The notes beneath the pieces are model-generated. The model was given only the letters and a program-made list of their open reading frames with translations. It did not search any database and was not told the DNA's origin. A stretch of DNA of 21,110 nucleotides. It comes from SG8-41 sp044867805 (GTDB taxonomy: Bacteria; Pseudomonadota; Gammaproteobacteria; Burkholderiales; SG8-41). The stretch lies in assembly GCA_044867805.1 (NCBI GenBank), contig JBIOVQ010000342.1, positions 1 to 21,110 of the forward strand. Reading direction: 5' to 3'. Below, in pieces: positions 5,784-13,325 of the stretch. Numbering within the stretch: the first letter of the stretch is position 1; every line of letters begins with the position of its first letter. The position numbers were made by a program, and so were the translations under genes.

Positions 5784-7169
5784 TCAAGCTGCGCGCGGAA
5801 AGCTGACGCGCACGAGCGTCCCGCGGCCGCCCGCGCCGTCCGCGAGCGTGACCTCCGCGCCGTGGCTCAATGCGATCTCGCGCACGATGGCGAGCCCCAG
5901 CCCGGCGCCTTCCGCCCCGCTGCCGAGCACGCGGTAGAAGCGCTCGAACACGCGCGGCCGCTCCGGCTCCGGGATGCCGGGACCGTTGTCCTCGACGCTG
6001 AGCACGACTTCCCGCGGGTGGCCGGCGACGCGCACCGTGACCTGGCCGCCCCCGGGTGTATAGCGGATCGCGTTGTCTATCAGGTTGCCCAGCATTTCCC
6101 TGACCAGCAGCGGATCGCCCGCGACCGGCTGGGCGCCGTCCTCTCCGTCGTAGCCCAGGTCGATCTTCCGCGCCAGGGCGAGCGGCACCCATTCGGTGGT
6201 GGTGTCGCGCGCCAGGCGGACGAGGTCCAGGCGCTCCGCCGCGCGCTCGCGTCCCGCCCCCGGCTCCGAGCGGGCCAGCGACAGGAGCTGGTTGACGAGC
6301 CGCGTGGACCGTTCCGTGGCGGTCTGCAGCTGGCGCAGGGTGGCCTGCACCTCGGAGAGCTGTGATTGGCGCAACGCCAGCTCCGTCTGGGTCTTGAGTC
6401 CGGCGATCGGCGTGCGCAGCTGGTGCGCGGCGTCCGCGATGAAGCGCTGCTGGGCCGCGATCGCGCTGGCAAGCCGCGCGAGCAGGTCGTTCATGGCGCG
6501 GATCAGCGGCTGCACCTCCTGCGGCGCCTGCTCCTCGGACAGGGCAGAGAGGTCGCGGTGCGAGCGGCTCTCGATTTCCCGGCGCAGCGTCGACAGCGGC
6601 GCAAGCCCCCGGCCGACGGCGTACCACACCGCGAATCCCGCGAGCAGGATCAGGACCGCCTGCGGCAGCACCATGCGCAGGATGATCTGGCGGGCGAACT
6701 CGTCGCGCGCCGTAATGCGTTCCGCAACCTGGATCTGCACCGCTCCCAGTCCCGAGCCGGGGTCCACCGGCACCCGCAGCACCACGGCGCGGATCACCTG
6801 GCCGCGGAATTCGTCGTCGTAATAGCGCACGCGGTCGGAAGACGCGTCGCCGGACAGCCTCGGCAGCTCCGGCTCGCCCGTGATGAACTCGTCCCGCGGC
6901 CCGGAGACCAGGTAGTAGAGGCCTCCCGACTCGCGCGTCTGCAGGAACTGCATCGCGACTTCCGGCAGGTCCACGTAGATCTGGTTGTTCGCGACCTTCA
7001 CCTGGCGGCCGATGTCGAGGGCCGCCTCGAGCAGCGCGCGGTCGTAGGCGAGATTGACGAAACGCTTCGCGATGTCGTAGTCGATGACGGTGCTCACCGA
7101 CCACAGCACGAACAGCGGGCCGGCCAGCCAGGCGATGAGCTGGCGGCGCAGCGTACTAGTCTTGGGCAT
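5784..7169 (-). CDS. tctE: TctE-like sensor histidine kinase
   Basis: This 461-residue kinase begins LRRQLIAWLAGPLFVLWSVS (first membrane helix). A periplasmic region of about residues 30-160 with LAYDRALLEAALDIGRQV matches the 2CSK_N sensor domain of TctE-type kinases. A second helix lies at about 163-185. Then come a HAMP-like linker, the phospho-accepting H249 in ADAAHQLRTP, the N box NLIDNAIRY (362-370), G1 VEDNGPGIP (392-400), the F box FERFYR (408-413) and G2 GAGLGLAIV (421-429). All kinase motifs are intact. In Salmonella, TctE senses tricarboxylates and controls the TctCBA transporter. The signal here is not shown by sequence, and the nearest Bug/TctC receptor gene is about 6 kb away in another orientation. 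The gene overlaps the response regulator by 14 bases, so the two are translated together. Confidence 0.88.
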   Translation of the reverse strand: MPKTSTLRRQLIAWLAGPLFVLWSVSTVIDYDIAKRFVNLAYDRALLEAALDIGRQVKVANNQIYVDLPEVAMQFLQTRESGGLYYLVSGPRDEFITGEPELPRLSGDASSDRVRYYDDEFRGQVIRAVVLRVPVDPGSGLGAVQIQVAERITARDEFARQIILRMVLPQAVLILLAGFAVWYAVGRGLAPLSTLRREIESRSHRDLSALSEEQAPQEVQPLIRAMNDLLARLASAIAAQQRFIADAAHQLRTPIAGLKTQTELALRQSQLSEVQATLRQLQTATERSTRLVNQLLSLARSEPGAGRERAAERLDLVRLARDTTTEWVPLALARKIDLGYDGEDGAQPVAGDPLLVREMLGNLIDNAIRYTPGGGQVTVRVAGHPREVVLSVEDNGPGIPEPERPRVFERFYRVLGSGAEGAGLGLAIVREIALSHGAEVTLADGAGGRGTLVRVSFPRAA

Positions 7170-7836
7170 GTCCCGGCTTCTCGAGCAGGTAGCCGAGGCC
7201 GCGGATGGTACGGATCGTGACTCCCGCCGGCTCCAGCTTGCGCCGCAGCCGGTGCACGTACACCTCGATCGCGTTGGGCCCTACCTCCTCGTCCCAGCCG
7301 TAGAGCTGCTCGGCGAGCTGGTCCTTGTTGACGACGCGCCCGCTTCTCAGCATCAGGACTTCCAGCACCCCGAGCTCGCGCGCGGACAGGTCGAGCGGCT
7401 CGCCGGAGAGCGTCGCGCGCCGCCCGACGGTATCCAGCGCAAGCGTGCCGTGCGCGAGCACCGAGCTGCCACCCGACTGGCCGCGCCGGATGAGGGCGCG
7501 CACCCGCGCCTCCAGCTCGGGCAGGTCGAACGGCTTGGTGATGTAGTCGTCGCCGCCCAGGTCCAGCCCCTTGACCCGGTCGTCCAGTGCGTCACGCGCG
7601 GTCAGGATCAGCACGGGGGTCTTCGAGCCGCGGCGCCGCAGCCGGCGCAGGACCTCGTAGCCGTCCAGCCGGGGCAGCCCTATGTCGAGGATCACGAGGT
7701 CGTAGTTCTGCGCAGTGAGCACGTGATCGGCCTCGCCGCCGTCGGTGACGCAGTCCACGGCGTAGTCCGCTCCGCGCAGGGACCGGGTCAGCCCGTCGGC
7801 GAGTACCGGATCGTCCTCGGCGATAAGGACACGCAT
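7156..7836 (-). CDS. tctD: TctD-like OmpR-family response regulator
   Basis: This 226-residue regulator has a receiver domain with acidic pocket E7-D8-D9, phosphorylation site D51 (LVILDIGLPR), T79 and K101 (YITKPFD). A winged-helix DNA-binding domain follows at about 125-222, with LSARELGVLEVLMLRSGRVV, the recognition segment IEVYVHRLRRKLE and the wing IRTIRGLGYLLE. It is first in a two-gene operon with the sensor kinase, whose start lies inside its last codons. A direct repeat CTTAC-N6-CTTAC stands 84 bases upstream of the start (7920-7935), which fits autoregulation by an OmpR-type protein. The TctD name is by family resemblance and by the kinase type; QseB/PmrA-like regulators are close relatives. 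Confidence 0.88.
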   Translation of the reverse strand: MRVLIAEDDPVLADGLTRSLRGADYAVDCVTDGGEADHVLTAQNYDLVILDIGLPRLDGYEVLRRLRRRGSKTPVLILTARDALDDRVKGLDLGGDDYITKPFDLPELEARVRALIRRGQSGGSSVLAHGTLALDTVGRRATLSGEPLDLSARELGVLEVLMLRSGRVVNKDQLAEQLYGWDEEVGPNAIEVYVHRLRRKLEPAGVTIRTIRGLGYLLEKPGHAQD

Positions 7837-7902
7837 GGCTCTTTCTCGGTGCGGGCTCGGGGTCTCAGCGCGACGTGCGCAACCGTGAATTGTTACACGT
7901 AC

Positions 7903-7918
7903 TGCCGGTGCCCCGGCA
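7903..7918. promoter_or_regulatory. Perfect inverted repeat upstream of the regulator gene
   Basis: TGCCGG-TGCC-CCGGCA is a 6-bp perfect inverted repeat located 67 bases before the response regulator start and immediately next to the CTTAC direct repeat. It may be a protein-binding site or a short hairpin. Function unknown. Confidence 0.35.
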
Positions 7919-7919
7919 T

Positions 7920-7935
7920 GTAAGTTTCGCGTAAG
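7920..7935 (-). promoter_or_regulatory. Candidate OmpR-family operator (CTTAC-N6-CTTAC)
   Basis: Read on the minus strand, two CTTAC half-sites are spaced at exactly 11 bases (7935-7931 and 7924-7920). OmpR-class regulators typically bind tandem half-sites with 10-11 base spacing, and PmrA/QseB-type sites are of the CTTAA-N6-CTTAA form. It lies 84 bases upstream of the regulator start. Binding by this regulator is inferred. Confidence 0.45.
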
Positions 7936-7968
7936 GCACGGGGACTAGCCTCACTACCGATACGCGGG

Positions 7969-8119
7969 GCGCTCAGCTGCAAGACCCGCGCAGGTGAGCA
8001 GGCTTATCAGTCTTTCCTCCTCGGAGGCCTGCAGTTGCGACTGCCTGTGCTGAGCGGGTAGTTGCTTGGCCTCTTTGATCTGCGCCGGGACACCCACACG
8101 TCCCTGCGCAGTTTTTTTT
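7969..8119 (+). ncRNA. Candidate structured small RNA ending in an intrinsic terminator
   Basis: There is no plus-strand gene between 5684 and 11286, yet a strong plus-strand terminator ends at 8119. The preceding sequence folds well by eye. Hairpin 1 pairs GCTCA-G-CTGC (7971-7980) with GCAG-G-TGAGC (7990-7999). A second stem-loop lies at about 8000-8030, exposing CCTCC (8016-8020) near GGAGG (8023-8027). Hairpin 3 is GCAGT-TGCG-ACTGC (8031-8044). As an alternative, CGCTCAGC (7970-7977) can pair with GCTGAGCG (8049-8056). The CCTCC stretch is an anti-Shine-Dalgarno sequence, as seen in some translation-repressing small RNAs. The 5' end is not known and no clear promoter was found. I do not recognise an RNA family. 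Short open frames here resemble no protein. Confidence 0.4.
8081..8119 (+). terminator. Rho-independent terminator
   Basis: TGCGC-C-GGGAC (8081-8091) pairs with GTCCC-T-GCGCA (8100-8110): ten base pairs with one C/T mismatch and an 8-base loop. Eight T follow at 8112-8119. The orientation is plus, so it cannot serve the flanking minus-strand genes. Confidence 0.75.
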
Positions 8120-8157
8120 GGGCGTTCGCCAGCTCGCTCCGCGAGTTCCAATGCACC

Positions 8158-8372
8158 GCCGATGAACGCCGATTAACGCAGATAAATATCAACCGGAAGC
8201 CCTTACCTGCGGATCCGGATTTTGACGAAGACAGTTGTGCGCAATTTGGGCGATTCCGGCCGCTGTTCAGCATGCCGGTTGTGGGCGAGCGCCGATAAAC
8301 GCGGATGAGTATTTCTGACGAGTGCTCGGCCCCCGGTTCTATTTCTATCCGCGTTCATCTGTGTTCATCTGC
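8158..8372. repeat. 10-nt tandem repeats in three blocks, last block inverted (GCMGATRAAC family)
   Basis: Block 1 (8158-8187) is GCCGATGAAC, GCCGATTAAC, GCAGATAAAT. Block 2 (8291-8310), same orientation, is GCCGATAAAC, GCGGATGAGT. Block 3 (8343-8372) is inverted and reads on the minus strand GCAGATGAAC, ACAGATGAAC, GCGGATAGAA. Blocks 2 and 3 are 32 bases apart. The last block ends 8 bases before the CHAT gene stop, so it would lie in that transcript's 3' end. The rest of the 8120-8380 gap shows no gene. Confidence 0.75.
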
Positions 8373-8380
8373 GGCGCCTC

Positions 8381-11089
8381 TTAATCCGGCTCGCCCAGCA
8401 GCACGAAAGCGGCCCAATTCACGGGGCTGGGATATTGCGCGCGGGTCGCGAGCATGGCGCCACGCAGGGCCTCGGCCTTGCCGCTGCCTGCCGCGAGGCG
8501 TCGGTAGAACTCCACCATCAGGTCACGCGTCGGCTCGTCCGGGATCGACCACAGCGAAACCACCACGCTCGGGGCGCCCGCCGCCATCCAGGCGCGCGAC
8601 AGGCCGATCACCCCGTCGTCGTTGATGGCGCCGCGGCCCGAGTCGCACGCGCTCATGACGACCAGATCGGCGCCGATCGACGCCTGCGCGATTTCGTCCG
8701 CCATGAGCATGCCGCTGTCCCCGCCGCCGGGCGCCAGCGCCAGCATGCCGGGTGTCTTCTGTCCACCGCCCTCCCGCTGCTCCATCTGCGCCGCCGTCAT
8801 TTCCCGCACGTGCGGGTTCACGCTGCGCTGGCCTTCGCCCGTGACGTCATCGAGTATGCCGTGAGTGGCGAGATGGACATAGCGCGCCGATCGCGCCTGT
8901 CCCATGACCGCGCTCTTGGTGGCCGCGGCGCCGGTGAGCGGTGACGTATTGAGCAGCGCCGCGATCGCCTTCGCTTCGGCTTCGGCGCCCGGCAGCGGGC
9001 CGATATCGAGCGGCGGGCGGCCCGGCGCGGGCGTATAGGTGGGCATCACGGGATTGCCCACGATGACCGCGGCCCCCGACCCGCGCTGCGCCAGCTTGCG
9101 CAACGACGTGAGCGCGAGCGTCTGAACGGAAGGAGTCACCGAGACGGCGTAGCGCGTCACCAGCTGCCTGCCTGCCCGGTCCTCGAGCGCAGGAAATGGC
9201 ACGACGAACAGCGCGCCCTGAGGAACCACGAGCAGCCGTGCGCCCTCCTGCGCCGGCAGCAGGTCCTCGACCGGCTCGATCAGCAGCCGGTGGAACTGGC
9301 GCAGTGCCGCCGCCGCTCGCGGCGACATCGGCCGGCCTTTCGCGGTCGTTGCCGCCGGCGCAGCGCCGCGTCCCGGAACATCGAGCGCCTCGCGCGCGCG
9401 ATAGACCGCCGCGGTCAGCGGCAACGTGCCTTCGCCGAGGATACCGTCGAAGCCGCGCCGCCGGGCCGTGATTTTCCCATCGGGCGCCACCACCCAGATC
9501 GTCACGCCCACTTCCCGGTCGGGCATGCGGTCGGGCAGCCGGTTGGGCTCGGTATTGATCGAGTAGACGATGATCGTCGCGTTGCGTTCCGCCGCGGCGC
9601 GCCGCATGTCGGCCACGGTGGCCGGGCGGCTCGCGGCATCCGCTGCAGGATTGCTCATGCGTTCCTTGACCAGCGCCTGGTACGCGTCGCCCTCGTCCAC
9701 GCGGTGCTTTCCGGCATAGGCGCGCGCTTCCTGCTGGGTCGGGAGAGTGACGCGCCCCTGGCGCTGGAACGAGCGGTCCGCGAGCGAGCGCGCGAGCACG
9801 CGCGCACGGCACTGTTCCGCGGCCTCCAGGGCGAGCTCCGGCGCGTTGGCCCGCGCGTGAATATCCTGGAGCAGGGCGCACGCGGGGCCGATGCGAAACA
9901 GCTCCCCGCTCATGAGCATGCCGGATTCCATTCCCGCGGTTGCGCTTTTCGGCATCTCGAGCCTGGGCATGTTGCCGCCCAGCGGGTCCCCCAGCTGGCG
10001 GGCCATGTCCTGCGTGAGCTCGAGTGCGCCCCGGGTCTGTCCTGCCAGCCCGACGAACTGGTCGCGGCCGCCGATCAGCTTCTGGAGCAGGGGCACCGCC
10101 TCGTCGCTGCGCCCGGCGCGGACGAGCGCCATGGCAACGTAGATGTCGGCGAGCGCGGCGTTGGGGCCGCGCATGGCCTCCGGCATCTCCGACACCGGCT
10201 CCGGACTGAGGAGCCTGGAGGCCTCCCGCAGGCTTTCCGCGGCGCGCCCGGGGTTGCCATCGTTGTAATCGATCAGGCCGCGCAGAAGCAGAAGCTCGCC
10301 GCGCCAGCCGCGCCGGCTGCGCTCCCGGCTCTCGGCGGCGTCCTCCTCGAGCGCCAGCTGCATGGCCTGCTGCGGCGAAGTGAACATCCCGGGCTGCCTG
10401 CGCGGCCCTGCCGCGGCCATCAGCTTGTCGAGAGCCGACAGGGTGCGGTCCACCGCTTCGCGTGCTTCTGAATTGCTGCCGGCGGCGATCAGGCTTTTCG
10501 CCATTTCCGTGGTGAAGCGGGCGCGCGTCAGGTCGTCGGGCGCCTGCGCCGCCGCCTGGCGCAACGCCTCCGCCGATTCGGCATAGCGCCCTTCGCCGAA
10601 GCGCGCGAGCCCGCTCCAGGCCCGCATTTCGGCCGGCGTAACCTGCTCGCGGCACGAGCCGAGCATCCACATCGCCGCGTGCACGGGTATGGGGCCGAGC
10701 CACGCGCCGTAGCTGGAGTCGGGGTTCTCGAGCACCTGCCGCAGCATGCCGCAGAACGATTCCCCGGACCCTGCGCTGGCCAGTGCCGGTTTCTCCGCGG
10801 GCGCAGGCTGGACCCGCGGGCAGCGCATCTGCTGCATCAACTGCTGCGGGTCGATGCCGCCGGGAAACTGCTGGCCGCGGCGCGCCATCGCCTCCAGCTG
10901 CGTGCAGTCGAGCCCCCGCGCGGCGCCTGGCATGTCTGCTCCCTGGCGCTGCATCATCTCCTCGAAACCCGGCGGAAGCTGAAATTGAGCGCCAACGGGA
11001 CCGGTGAGCAACGCGGCAAGCAGCACGGCAAGGGCCGCCGGAAAGGTCCGGCCGGGCTCCGCGCGGTTCGGCAGGGGAAGGGGGGGCAT
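8381..11089 (-). CDS. Secreted TPR-CHAT caspase-like protein
   Basis: This is a 902-residue protein. Residues 1-34 form a signal peptide (core FPAALAVLLAALL, cleavage near VGA-QF). A Met/Gln-rich segment follows with C62, C90, C113 and C146. Residues of about 155-450 contain TPR-like helical repeats, for example GLARFGEGRYAESAEALRQA, LIDYNDGNPGRAAESLREAS and YVAMALVRAGRSDEAVPLLQ. The C-terminal 300 residues are a CHAT domain (PQGALFVVPFPALED, then YVHLATHGILDD with H743, then VVMSACDSGRG with C815, then SVVVSLWSIPD). The caspase-like His/Cys dyad is therefore intact. CHAT proteases cleave partner proteins, for example in the Craspase and gasdermin systems, but many envelope-targeted members have no known substrate. 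No gasdermin, CRISPR or effector partner is nearby. The start at 11089 gives a clean signal peptide but has a weak ribosome binding site. Confidence 0.88.
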   Translation of the reverse strand: MPPLPLPNRAEPGRTFPAALAVLLAALLTGPVGAQFQLPPGFEEMMQRQGADMPGAARGLDCTQLEAMARRGQQFPGGIDPQQLMQQMRCPRVQPAPAEKPALASAGSGESFCGMLRQVLENPDSSYGAWLGPIPVHAAMWMLGSCREQVTPAEMRAWSGLARFGEGRYAESAEALRQAAAQAPDDLTRARFTTEMAKSLIAAGSNSEAREAVDRTLSALDKLMAAAGPRRQPGMFTSPQQAMQLALEEDAAESRERSRRGWRGELLLLRGLIDYNDGNPGRAAESLREASRLLSPEPVSEMPEAMRGPNAALADIYVAMALVRAGRSDEAVPLLQKLIGGRDQFVGLAGQTRGALELTQDMARQLGDPLGGNMPRLEMPKSATAGMESGMLMSGELFRIGPACALLQDIHARANAPELALEAAEQCRARVLARSLADRSFQRQGRVTLPTQQEARAYAGKHRVDEGDAYQALVKERMSNPAADAASRPATVADMRRAAAERNATIIVYSINTEPNRLPDRMPDREVGVTIWVVAPDGKITARRRGFDGILGEGTLPLTAAVYRAREALDVPGRGAAPAATTAKGRPMSPRAAAALRQFHRLLIEPVEDLLPAQEGARLLVVPQGALFVVPFPALEDRAGRQLVTRYAVSVTPSVQTLALTSLRKLAQRGSGAAVIVGNPVMPTYTPAPGRPPLDIGPLPGAEAEAKAIAALLNTSPLTGAAATKSAVMGQARSARYVHLATHGILDDVTGEGQRSVNPHVREMTAAQMEQREGGGQKTPGMLALAPGGGDSGMLMADEIAQASIGADLVVMSACDSGRGAINDDGVIGLSRAWMAAGAPSVVVSLWSIPDEPTRDLMVEFYRRLAAGSGKAEALRGAMLATRAQYPSPVNWAAFVLLGEPD

Positions 11090-11208
11090 GGCTGGCCGGG
11101 CGCCTGGGGGGTGGCGGGTAGTCTAGTGCCTTTTACGCTGCTGCCGGGGTCCGTTGTGTCGACGCAACAGGCCCCTCCGCGGCCGTGACGGATTTCCTCA
11201 GTACTCAG

Positions 11209-11237
11209 TTGAAATTTTCCTTCTAACCCTGTATTTT
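11209..11237 (+). promoter_or_regulatory. Sigma-70-type promoter for pbpG
   Basis: TTGAAA (11209-11214), a 17-base spacer and TATTTT (11232-11237) lie 50 bases before the pbpG start, in the divergent gap between the CHAT gene and pbpG. Spacing is ideal and the region is locally AT-rich compared with its surroundings. Confidence 0.6.
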
Positions 11238-11286
11238 CAAACCCTATTTCTCGGCCGCGCCGCGGCCTGACCGGGGAGGGAAGCAA

Positions 11287-12159
11287 GTGGAACGGTGGTT
11301 TACCGCGCTGATTGCGGCGTGCGCGCTGGCGGGGAACGCGGTAGCCGCGCAGTCGGCTTCGATCGACCGCTCCAACGCCGCGGTCGCCGCGAAAGTCAGG
11401 GAGCTCAAGCTCAAGTCCACCAACGTCCTGGTGGTGGACCAGATCAACAAGCGTGTGCTCTACGCCAAGAAAGAGGAGCAGGTGGTGCCGATCGCTTCCA
11501 TCACCAAGCTCATGACGGCGCTGGTCCTGATCGAGGCGAAGCTGCCGATGGACGAATGGATCGCCATCACCCGGGACGACTACGACAGGGTGAAGCGCCA
11601 GCCGTCGCGCCTGGGAGCGGGCACATCGATGTCGCGCGGGGACTTGCTCAAGATCATGCTGATGGCATCGGAAAATCGCGCCGCTGCGGCGCTGGCCCGA
11701 ACCTATCCCGGCGGGGCCCCTGCGTTCGTCGCCGCCATGAACCAGAAGGCGCTCGAGCTCGGCATGTCGGAAACGCGGTTCGTCGACAGCTCCGGGCTTG
11801 CCGACGAGAACGTGTCCACGGCGCGCGACCTGGCGTGGCTGGTGGACGCGGCCTATCGCGAGCCGCTGATACGCGAGTACACCACCGACCGCTCGCACAC
11901 GGTCGAGATCAACAGGGGCCGCAGGATGACGTTCGCGAATTCCAACCAGATGGTGCGCTACCGCCACTGGGACATCGGCCTGTCCAAGACCGGCTACCTC
12001 GACGCGGCGGGGCGCTGCCTCGTGATGCAGGCGACGATCGGCGCGACGCCGGTGATCATCGTGCTGCTGCATTCGTGGGGCAAGTTCTCGCGCATAGGCG
12101 ACGCGAATCGCATCAAGTCCTGGATCGAAAGCAATTCGTCGCGCCAGCCGGCGGGCTGA
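11287..12159 (+). CDS. pbpG: D-alanyl-D-alanine endopeptidase (PBP7/8 type)
   Basis: This is a 290-residue protein starting at GTG 11287, six bases after GGAGGG. The signal peptide is ALIAACALAGNAVA, with cleavage near VAA-QS. The three serine penicillin-binding motifs are intact: S71-I-T-K74 (IASITKLMTALV), S128-E-N130 (MLMASENRAAAALA) and K234-T-G236 (GLSKTGYLDAAG). Length and the segment ASIDRSNAAVAAKV match PBP7/PbpG, which cleaves D-Ala-meso-DAP cross-links in the periplasm, not the longer carboxypeptidases DacA or DacC. It should help remodel peptidoglycan. The gene is divergent from the CHAT gene and followed by egtD after a 103-base gap that contains two hairpins. Confidence 0.9.
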   Translation: MERWFTALIAACALAGNAVAAQSASIDRSNAAVAAKVRELKLKSTNVLVVDQINKRVLYAKKEEQVVPIASITKLMTALVLIEAKLPMDEWIAITRDDYDRVKRQPSRLGAGTSMSRGDLLKIMLMASENRAAAALARTYPGGAPAFVAAMNQKALELGMSETRFVDSSGLADENVSTARDLAWLVDAAYREPLIREYTTDRSHTVEINRGRRMTFANSNQMVRYRHWDIGLSKTGYLDAAGRCLVMQATIGATPVIIVLLHSWGKFSRIGDANRIKSWIESNSSRQPAG

Positions 12160-12174
12160 CCCCCTCCCTTCCCT

Positions 12175-12230
12175 CCCCCTTGTGAAGGGGGAAGGTTAGG
12201 GTAGGGTTCGAAACGGGCCCGGCGGGCCCG
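12175..12230. repeat. Two palindromes between pbpG and egtD
   Basis: The first is CCCCCTT-GTG-AAGGGGG (12175-12191), inside a C-rich then G-rich tract of a kind common between genes of many proteobacteria. The second is CGGGCCC-GGC-GGGCCCG (12214-12230), a perfect 7-bp stem. Neither is followed by a T run, so they are at best weak terminators. They may reduce readthrough from pbpG into egtD. Confidence 0.6.
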
Positions 12231-12262
12231 GATCCAAAACAAGACAACGAGGAGATCCGCCG

Positions 12263-13237
12263 ATGGCGCGGACAGGTGCCGGCTATGCCTTTCACGACTT
12301 CCGCCCCGACACCGGCGGCTTCCTGGAGGACGTGCTGGCCGGGCTGGCGAAGCCGCGGAAGGAGCTGCCGCCCAAGTACTTCTACGACGCGCGCGGCAGC
12401 GCGCTGTTCGAAGCGATCTGCGAGCTTCCCGAGTACTATCTCACGCGCACCGAGGCCGCGATCATGCGCGGCCGCGGCGCCGAAATGGCCCGGCATCTCG
12501 GGCCCGGCTGCGTCCTGGTCGAGTTCGGCAGCGGCAGCGCGCGCAAGACGCGCATCCTCATCGAGGCAGCGGCTCCCGCGGCGTACGTGGCGATCGACAT
12601 CGCGCGAGACCAGCTCGAGGCCACCGCCGCGGACCTCGCCCGCGACTTTCCCGGCCTGGAGGTGATCGCGATCTGCGCGGACTATTCGCGCCCGATCGCG
12701 CTGCCGCCGCTTGCCGCGCCGGGATCGCGCCGGCGCGTGATCTATTTTCCGGGCTCGACCATCGGCAACCTCGTGCCCGCCGAGGCCCGGGCTTTTCTGC
12801 GCAATGCCGGCAGCCTGGCGGGAGCGGGCGGCGGGCTCCTGATCGGGGTGGACCTCAAGAAGGACACGGCCCGCCTGAACGCCGCCTACAACGACGCACG
12901 CGGCGTCACCGCCGAATTCAACCTGAACCTGCTGGCCCGCATCAATCGCGAGCTCGGCGCCGCCTTCGATCTGTCGGGGTTCCGGCATTTCGCGTACTAC
13001 AACGAGGCGCTGGGACGCATCGAGATGCACCTCGTCAGCACGAAAGCGCAGACGGTCACGATCGGCGGCGGCGTATTCCGGTTCCGGGCGGACGAGACCA
13101 TCCACACCGAGAACTCCTATAAGTACTCGATACCCGAATTCCAGGAGCTCAGCCGCGGCGCCGGGCTGGCCCCGGTGGAATGCTGGATGGATGCCGAACA
13201 GCTGTTCGGCGTCCATTACCTGAAGGTGCCGGGATGA
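12263..13237 (+). CDS. egtD: L-histidine N-alpha-methyltransferase (ergothioneine synthesis)
   Basis: This 324-residue protein matches EgtD over its whole length. Visible landmarks are LPPKYFYDARGSALFEAI (31-52 region), ELPEYYLTRTE, the SAM-binding loop FGSGSARKT (88-96), D112 and D140, the conserved FPGSTIGNL with N169, and TENSYKYS with the E283-x-S285 pair corresponding to the histidine-binding Glu/Ser of mycobacterial EgtD. The enzyme trimethylates histidine to hercynine using SAM, in the cytoplasm, the first step to ergothioneine. GAGGAG lies 8 bases before ATG. The next enzyme, EgtB (hercynine oxygenase), often adjacent to egtD, is absent from this window: pbpG lies upstream and a Bug receptor gene downstream. 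The pathway may be completed elsewhere. Confidence 0.9.
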   Translation: MARTGAGYAFHDFRPDTGGFLEDVLAGLAKPRKELPPKYFYDARGSALFEAICELPEYYLTRTEAAIMRGRGAEMARHLGPGCVLVEFGSGSARKTRILIEAAAPAAYVAIDIARDQLEATAADLARDFPGLEVIAICADYSRPIALPPLAAPGSRRRVIYFPGSTIGNLVPAEARAFLRNAGSLAGAGGGLLIGVDLKKDTARLNAAYNDARGVTAEFNLNLLARINRELGAAFDLSGFRHFAYYNEALGRIEMHLVSTKAQTVTIGGGVFRFRADETIHTENSYKYSIPEFQELSRGAGLAPVECWMDAEQLFGVHYLKVPG

Positions 13238-13325
13238 ACCGCGCGAGGAAATCTCAACTGGGCCCGGGGAGTTTCTTGGCGCAAAATAGAACAAGGCCGG
13301 AATTACTGCCCAAGGAGAAAACAGT

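Noticed and set aside
7954..8273. Short frames on both strands around the candidate small RNA
   Set aside because: They resemble no family, have poor starts and overlap strong RNA hairpins and a terminator.
8847..10703. A 618-codon frame inside the CHAT gene on the same strand
   Set aside because: It is out of frame with the intact TPR and CHAT domains and has low-complexity Arg/Gly composition.
13238..13325. A separate promoter in the gap between egtD and the Bug gene
   Set aside because: TTGGCG is present but no convincing -10 box lies at the right distance.
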